This document shows, in pieces, positions 60,238 through 64,000 of a DNA stretch of 64,000 bases (positions are counted from its first letter, which is position 1; each line of letters starts with the position of its first letter). Where the stretch lies: NCBI GenBank assembly GCA_027484445.1, contig JAIXSY010000040.1:51084-115083 (forward strand). The letters run 5' to 3'. Below the pieces are notes generated by a model. The model ran no database searches. It was given only the letters and a program-made list of their open reading frames with translations, and was not told where the DNA came from. A program made the position numbers and the translations under genes. This DNA comes from Verrucomicrobiaceae bacterium. Its GTDB lineage: Bacteria > Verrucomicrobiota > Verrucomicrobiia > Verrucomicrobiales > Verrucomicrobiaceae.

Positions 60238-61197
60238 TCAGCTGGCGAGCCTCGCATTCTTTTCGATCTGATCTGTGATTTCCAGAGCGATACGCACGGC
60301 TTCGGCTCCCTCTTGTCCAGTGACCACAGGGCGTTTGCCCAGACGTGCACACTCGACAAAAGCAGCGATCTCTAGCTTCAGCGGCTCATCTTTTTCCACA
60401 TCCACCGCCTCCCGCACGATCGCCATGCCATCTTTGCGGTAGATCCATCCGCTCTGCTCCTGGTAGTCGAGGCTCAGGTAGCTGTCCTGCTGAAAGACAC
60501 GAATCTTCCGCATCTTCTCCGGGCTGATTCGGCTCGCCGTGATGTTCGCGATGCAGCCGTTTGCAAACTTCAGCCGCGCATTCGCAATGTCTTCCCGATG
60601 GGTCAGAACCTGAATGCCCACGGCATCTATCTGCGTGAGTGGACTCTTGACCAAGTGCAGCACAATCTCGATGTCGTGGATCATCACGTCCAGCACCACT
60701 CCGATATCCATGCTACGGTTGGGGAAAGGTGAGAGCCGATGAGCCTCGATGAATCGAGGCTGGTTCATTCGCTCTTCCAACTGCCGGAGCACAGGGTTGA
60801 ATCGCTCAATGTGCCCGACCTGTAGAATCACATTTTTTTCCTGAGCCAGCGCGATCATCGCCTGTGCCTCCACGTAACTCTCGGAGATCGGTTTTTCGAC
60901 CAAGACGTGAATGCCAGCATTCATCAGCGGCTCGGCGATGGGCCGATGAAAAATGGTAGGCACAGCCACGGTCGCCGCATCGACTCGACTCGCAAAGTCG
61001 GCTAGGTCCGTCGCCGCATAGGTTCCATACTGGCTCGCGAACTCGGCCGCACGTGCAGGATCGGCATCGTAAACAGCGGCGAAACGCACACCGCCATCGC
61101 TCTTGGCCGCGATCTCGGCCATGATGCGCGCGTGATTTTTGCCAATAGCACCAACGCCGGCCACGCCGATGCGGAAAGGAGAGATCTGAGATTCCAT
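60238..61197 (-). CDS. Gfo/Idh/MocA-family NAD(P)-dependent oxidoreductase
   Basis: ATG 61197 gives 319 residues starting at the Rossmann fold (FRIGVAGVGAIGKNHARIM). The Gfo signature GIHVLVEKPISESY contains the catalytic EKP. GHIERFNPVLRQLEERM and DVMIHDIEIVLHL follow. Position before lpxB resembles organisms where a Gfo/Idh enzyme (GnnA-like) oxidises UDP-GlcNAc at C3 for amide-linked lipid A. The aminotransferase GnnB is not seen in this window, so that role is a hypothesis. It diverges from the NodT-type gene across 177 bp. Confidence 0.85.
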   Translation of the reverse strand: MESQISPFRIGVAGVGAIGKNHARIMAEIAAKSDGGVRFAAVYDADPARAAEFASQYGTYAATDLADFASRVDAATVAVPTIFHRPIAEPLMNAGIHVLVEKPISESYVEAQAMIALAQEKNVILQVGHIERFNPVLRQLEERMNQPRFIEAHRLSPFPNRSMDIGVVLDVMIHDIEIVLHLVKSPLTQIDAVGIQVLTHREDIANARLKFANGCIANITASRISPEKMRKIRVFQQDSYLSLDYQEQSGWIYRKDGMAIVREAVDVEKDEPLKLEIAAFVECARLGKRPVVTGQEGAEAVRIALEITDQIEKNARLAS

Positions 61198-61374
61198 GAG
61201 AGTCTCCTGTTTAGAGAAGGCCATGCTCAGAGGCAAAGAGAAAAACCCCAGCCATCCGCTCCAGATCATTTTCTCTCATTGCGCTGCGCTCGCCGATGCA
61301 GAAACAATGGCCATGAGGCTTTCGTGCGGCCCTGCTGGGTGCAGCTACGTTCATGCCTTGAGCTGTCCTTTCCC

Positions 61375-62814
61375 ATGTGCCCCCCTGCCCCGTCCTTTTT
61401 TCCTGCCATTTGTCAGCACGGGCTCGTGGCCCTCGGCTTACTCCTGCTTGCCTCCTGCACAGTAGGACCAGACTTTGAGGCACCGGAGGCCCCCACCGGC
61501 AACCGCTGGCGCCATGCCACGACAGCCACGTCTGATTTGCCAGATGAATGGTGGACGCTGTATCGCAGTTCCACCTTGAATCGGCTGATCGATCAGGCAC
61601 TGCGAAACAATCAAGACCTCGCAGCTGCCCTAGCAAGGGTTGAGATGGCTCGTGCCATGACTCGTGTAGAAAGCTCAGCTTGGCTGCCCCAGCTTGGCAT
61701 GCAAAACTCAGCTACCTTGGAGCGCATCTCCGGCAGTATTTTTGGCGCGAACCTCCCCGCAGGCATTCCTCTGCCACCACTGGAGCGCGATCGTTACCAA
61801 GGCTTCCTCACGTTGAACTATGAGCTCGATCTCTGGGGCAAAGTCAGGCGCAGTGTGGAGGCAGCCCGTGCCCAAGAAAACGCAGCGATTGAGGAAGTCA
61901 CTGCACGTCGTCTTATCATAGCCGCTGAAGTGGCACGCACCGCTTTCCTCGTGGCTTCTCTGGATGCCCAACGCTCCATTTTACGCGAGACGATTTCACT
62001 GCGCCAAGAAGCCCTCAAACTCCAGCAAAGTCGATTTCAGGGCGGATTGGCAAACGAAATGGATGTCGCACGCGCACGCACAGAACTTTCCCTCGCAGAA
62101 AACGATCTCACCGGCGTCGAACGTCAGCGTGGCAATGCCTTCAATGCACTCGCAACCCTCTGCGGCACGACACCCGCCGAACTAGATTTGCCTAATTCAG
62201 TTTCTCTTCCCTCTGCGCCGCGAATCGCTGCGGGCCTGCCCACGACGCTGCTTCGCCGCCGTCCAGATCTCCGTGTCGCCGAGCTAAAGTTGCGTGAAGC
62301 CAACGCACGCGTCGGCATCGCCACCGCCGAGTTCTTCCCCAACTTCAAACTCATCGGAAGTGGAGGCATCGAGAGCATCGGAGCGGAAGATTTCATGAAT
62401 TGGAAAAACAAAGCAGGCAGCATCGGTCCCCAGTTCACGCTGCCTCTTTTCCAAGGCGGCAGGCTGCGCAGCAACCTGCGCTCCACTCAGGCACGCTATC
62501 AGGAAAGCGTGGCCAATTTTCGCCAAAGTGTGCTCACCGCCTTGCAAGAGGTCGAAAACGCCACGGTCGATCTGAACGCCTACAGTCGCCAGCGCAGCCA
62601 AGTGGGCGCAGCACTCGCCGCCGCCCAAGAAACCAGCCGCCTCTCTCGTCTGCGTTACGAAAAAGGTCTCGCCAGCTACTTCGAAGTCGTGGATGCCGAC
62701 CGCACCGTGCTAACCACACGCCTGCTTCAAGCCCAGCTCGATGGACAACGCCTCACGGCCAGCGTGCAACTCATCCGAGCCCTCGGAGGAGGCTGGAAAT
62801 CAGAAGCGAAATGA
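61375..62814 (+). CDS. NodT/OprM-type outer-membrane efflux lipoprotein
   Basis: ATG 61375 gives 479 residues beginning with a lipoprotein signal (HGLVALGLLLLASC, lipobox LASC). TVGPDFEAPEAP and WWTLYRSSTLNRLIDQALRNNQDL are the RND outer-membrane-factor hallmark. The two OEP repeats contain LNYELDLWGKVRRSVEAA, LRRRPDLRVAELKLREANARVGIATAEFFP (in parts) and SRLRYEKGLASYFEVVDADR. It forms a TolC-like trimeric duct for an efflux pump. The inner-membrane and adaptor genes are not in the window. Confidence 0.93.
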   Translation: MCPPAPSFFPAICQHGLVALGLLLLASCTVGPDFEAPEAPTGNRWRHATTATSDLPDEWWTLYRSSTLNRLIDQALRNNQDLAAALARVEMARAMTRVESSAWLPQLGMQNSATLERISGSIFGANLPAGIPLPPLERDRYQGFLTLNYELDLWGKVRRSVEAARAQENAAIEEVTARRLIIAAEVARTAFLVASLDAQRSILRETISLRQEALKLQQSRFQGGLANEMDVARARTELSLAENDLTGVERQRGNAFNALATLCGTTPAELDLPNSVSLPSAPRIAAGLPTTLLRRRPDLRVAELKLREANARVGIATAEFFPNFKLIGSGGIESIGAEDFMNWKNKAGSIGPQFTLPLFQGGRLRSNLRSTQARYQESVANFRQSVLTALQEVENATVDLNAYSRQRSQVGAALAAAQETSRLSRLRYEKGLASYFEVVDADRTVLTTRLLQAQLDGQRLTASVQLIRALGGGWKSEAK

Positions 62815-62879
62815 TGCGCTTCGAGAAAGAAAGAATCACTCACCATCCAGAATCGAGAAATTCAGGCTGCATTCGCTGC

Positions 62880-63524
62880 CTCACCTTGACCAAAACACCT
62901 CGCTCATCAGGCACTCGGTCAAAAACGTCTTCAGGCCAAGGCCCTGATTTTTCACTTTCTCGTGGAGCTGATGCAGGCTGTGCGTTCAGCGTGCAGAAGA
63001 TCCACCACTTCCTCACCACACAGGGCATGCCCGTGGCCAAAAACACCCTGCACGACCTCCTCGCCCACTTGGAGAATGCCTTCCTCGTGCGCAGCGTTTG
63101 GATGGAGACCAGCTCCGAGCGCCAACGCATGGTCAATCCGCGCAAAGCCTACCCCATCGACACCGCGCTCATCGCCCTCTACGATCAAACCGGACGCGCC
63201 AACATCGGCCACGCGCTTGAAACGCTCGTCCTGCTCGAACTCGAACGCCGCCGCTCCACCGCCACCTGGGTTCGCACTTCCTCTGGCTACGAGATCGACT
63301 TCCTCGCCCGCCACGCTGATGGCCGCCAGGAGCTCATCCAAGTCTGCGCCGATGCCAGTGCCCCCGAAACAGCCGAACGCTAACTCCGCACCCTCAGCGA
63401 TGCCGCCGCCGTTTTCCCCAAAGCGAGCTGCACCCTCATCACCCTGCATCCAACCGGCTTCCCCAAGCTCCCGCTGCCCCCTCGAACACGCGTTGTCACG
63501 GCGTGGCAGTGGTTGTTGGAGTGA
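62880..63524 (+). pseudogene. Remnant of a DUF4143-type AAA ATPase gene
   Basis: Only the 3' part is recognisable. AFSVQKIHHFLTTQGMPVAK, FLVRSVWMETSSERQRMVNP, RKAYPIDTALIALYD and GYEIDFLARHADGRQELIQV are the DUF4143 C-terminal domain. A TAA at 63381-63383 replaces an expected Glu codon in AER-LRTL, after which the same frame continues to TGA at 63522. Upstream, the pieces RHSVKN and LQAKALIFHFLVELMQA are in other frames, so at least two frameshifts are implied. The Walker-containing N-terminal half is missing. The gene is decayed. Confidence 0.8.
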
Positions 63525-63605
63525 AGGCAAGACGGCGCTCTCGACTCTGTGCCCTGGCTCAATCCGCCTCTTGCGCAACTTCATGCCTCTGAATACACTC
63601 CACCC

Positions 63606-63812
63606 ATGAGCTACGCTGACATTGCATCCCAGGCATCCCTTCTGCCTCTCGCGGAGAGGATCGAGCTGACACGCTATCTGACATCTTTGGAGACGGAAGA
63701 CGAGCTGCGGGTGCTCCTCTCCCAGCGGATGCGTTCCATGGATGCAGGCCGTTCGGTCTCCCTGGATGCCTTTAAAGAAAAGCATGAGCAGCTCGAATCC
63801 GAAGGCCGCTGA
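63606..63812 (+). CDS. Small addiction-module-component-like protein
   Basis: 68 residues (SYADIASQASLLPLAERIEL, SMDAGRSVSLDAFKEKHEQL). The length, the LPLAERIEL helix and the closing SMDAGRSVS segment resemble the TIGR02574 putative addiction-module antidote family. The ATG at 63606 is preferred over an upstream in-frame GTG/ATG at 63549 that overlaps the ATPase remnant. A toxin gene would be expected immediately downstream. Instead a 30-codon frame starts at 63813 and then breaks into an adenosylhomocysteinase fragment. Confidence 0.6.
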   Translation: MSYADIASQASLLPLAERIELTRYLTSLETEDELRVLLSQRMRSMDAGRSVSLDAFKEKHEQLESEGR

Positions 63813-63905
63813 GTGAAGCCACACAAGGTCATCATCGACAGCGACCTCGCCGAATCCCTTTGGCGGCTGCTATGTTCTCCGTGCTCGCCGAAGGCCGCCT
63901 CGTGA
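63813..63905 (+). pseudogene. Truncated frame after the addiction-module gene
   Basis: GTG 63813 directly follows the preceding stop and gives 30 residues (KPHKVIIDSDLAESLW and a Cys/Ser-rich end) before TGA. The first ~16 residues look like a protein start. The rest overlaps the adenosylhomocysteinase fragment in another frame. Probably the 5' stub of a toxin gene cut by recombination; not recognised by family. Confidence 0.35.
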
Positions 63906-64000
63906 ACCTCGGCTGCGCCACCGGCCACCCGAGCTTCGTGATGAGCAACAGCTTCACCAACCAGTGCCTCGCGCAGATCGAGCTTTGGGAAACCAAGGAC
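63872..64000 (+). pseudogene. Adenosylhomocysteinase fragment, 5'-truncated
   Basis: 43 codons open to the window edge encode FSVLAEGRLVNLGCATGHPS, then FVMSNSFTNQCLAQIELWET. This is the highly conserved segment near residue ~350-390 of S-adenosylhomocysteine hydrolase. The preceding ~340 residues (substrate domain and NAD fold) are absent; the sequence jumps in just upstream of LAEGRL. It is a gene piece rather than a full gene. Its 3' extent is beyond the window. Confidence 0.8.

Noticed and set aside
62400..62880. N-terminal part of the 327-codon frame running into the DUF4143 remnant
   Set aside because: It overlaps the NodT-type gene in another frame and has biased shadow composition; only the part after about 62,880 is homologous to anything.

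Overview
The window looks like chromosomal DNA from a Gram-negative bacterium of the PVC superphylum, most likely Verrucomicrobia (Verrucomicrobiaceae-like). The basis is the mixture of lipid A/Kdo genes (lpxB, kdsB), a gvs-type ECF sigma factor next to a FecR/DNRLRE protein, mcsA-mcsB arginine-kinase genes in a diderm, an SHD1-heparinase-like secreted protein, ThuA and sialate-esterase-like secreted hydrolases, and short-repeat families that I associate with this phylum. This assignment is inference; no 16S gene is present.

Layout. 1-6.7 kb: 3' end of class II aldolase, ECF sigma/FecR pair, rpsB-tsf, mcsA-mcsB. 6.8-14 kb: SHD1/heparinase-like protein, an MFS carrier, an orphan FtsX-type permease and an exported ApbE. 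14-31 kb: a nitrate assimilation island. On the minus strand it holds an AlgE-like porin, a CysJ-like flavoprotein, NirA, a DmsB-DmsC fusion, the NasA-type nitrate reductase, and the ABC nitrate importer nrtA-B-C-D. At its right edge a NasS-like signal-less binding protein diverges from a LysR regulator. 31-41.6 kb: ABC-F ATPase, SGNH hydrolase, kdsB-pyrG, FdhF/YdeP-like oxidoreductase, tRNA-Ser(CGA), lysophospholipase-like lipoprotein, M14 peptidase, ilvC. 41.7-54.7 kb: sialate esterase, RluA-type synthase, htpG, rlmI-like, dnaX, CorC-like, plsX, purH, ThuA. 54.8-62.8 kb: TIGR03943/permease pair with a His-rich linker, amt, lpxB, a Gfo/Idh oxidoreductase and a NodT-type efflux porin. 62.9-64 kb: gene debris (DUF4143 ATPase remnant, an addiction-module-like small gene, a 5'-truncated adenosylhomocysteinase piece).

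How the nitrate island could work (inference from families): nitrate crosses the outer membrane through the porin, is imported by NrtABCD, and is reduced by NasA. NasA has a dedicated four-cluster ferredoxin subunit fused to a DmsC membrane anchor, which suggests quinol-derived electrons. NirA then makes ammonium with electrons from the NADPH flavoprotein. The LysR/NasS-like pair is the obvious candidate control module; amt lies about 28 kb away.

The most unusual signal is that this island, and nowhere else I noticed in the window, is peppered with short repeats. There is a nested palindrome and a heptamer array inserted in frame in nasA. There are (GTCnGAcnn)4 nonamer arrays in frame in the DmsBC fusion and in cysJ. 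There is a nonamer-like hairpin in the nrtA-nrtB spacer. A 434-bp cassette between nrtC and nrtB carries an amber-interrupted four-helix-bundle (23S rRNA IVP-like) gene bracketed by inverted heptamer arrays. A hicBA toxin-antitoxin pair is also wedged antisense between cysJ and nirA.
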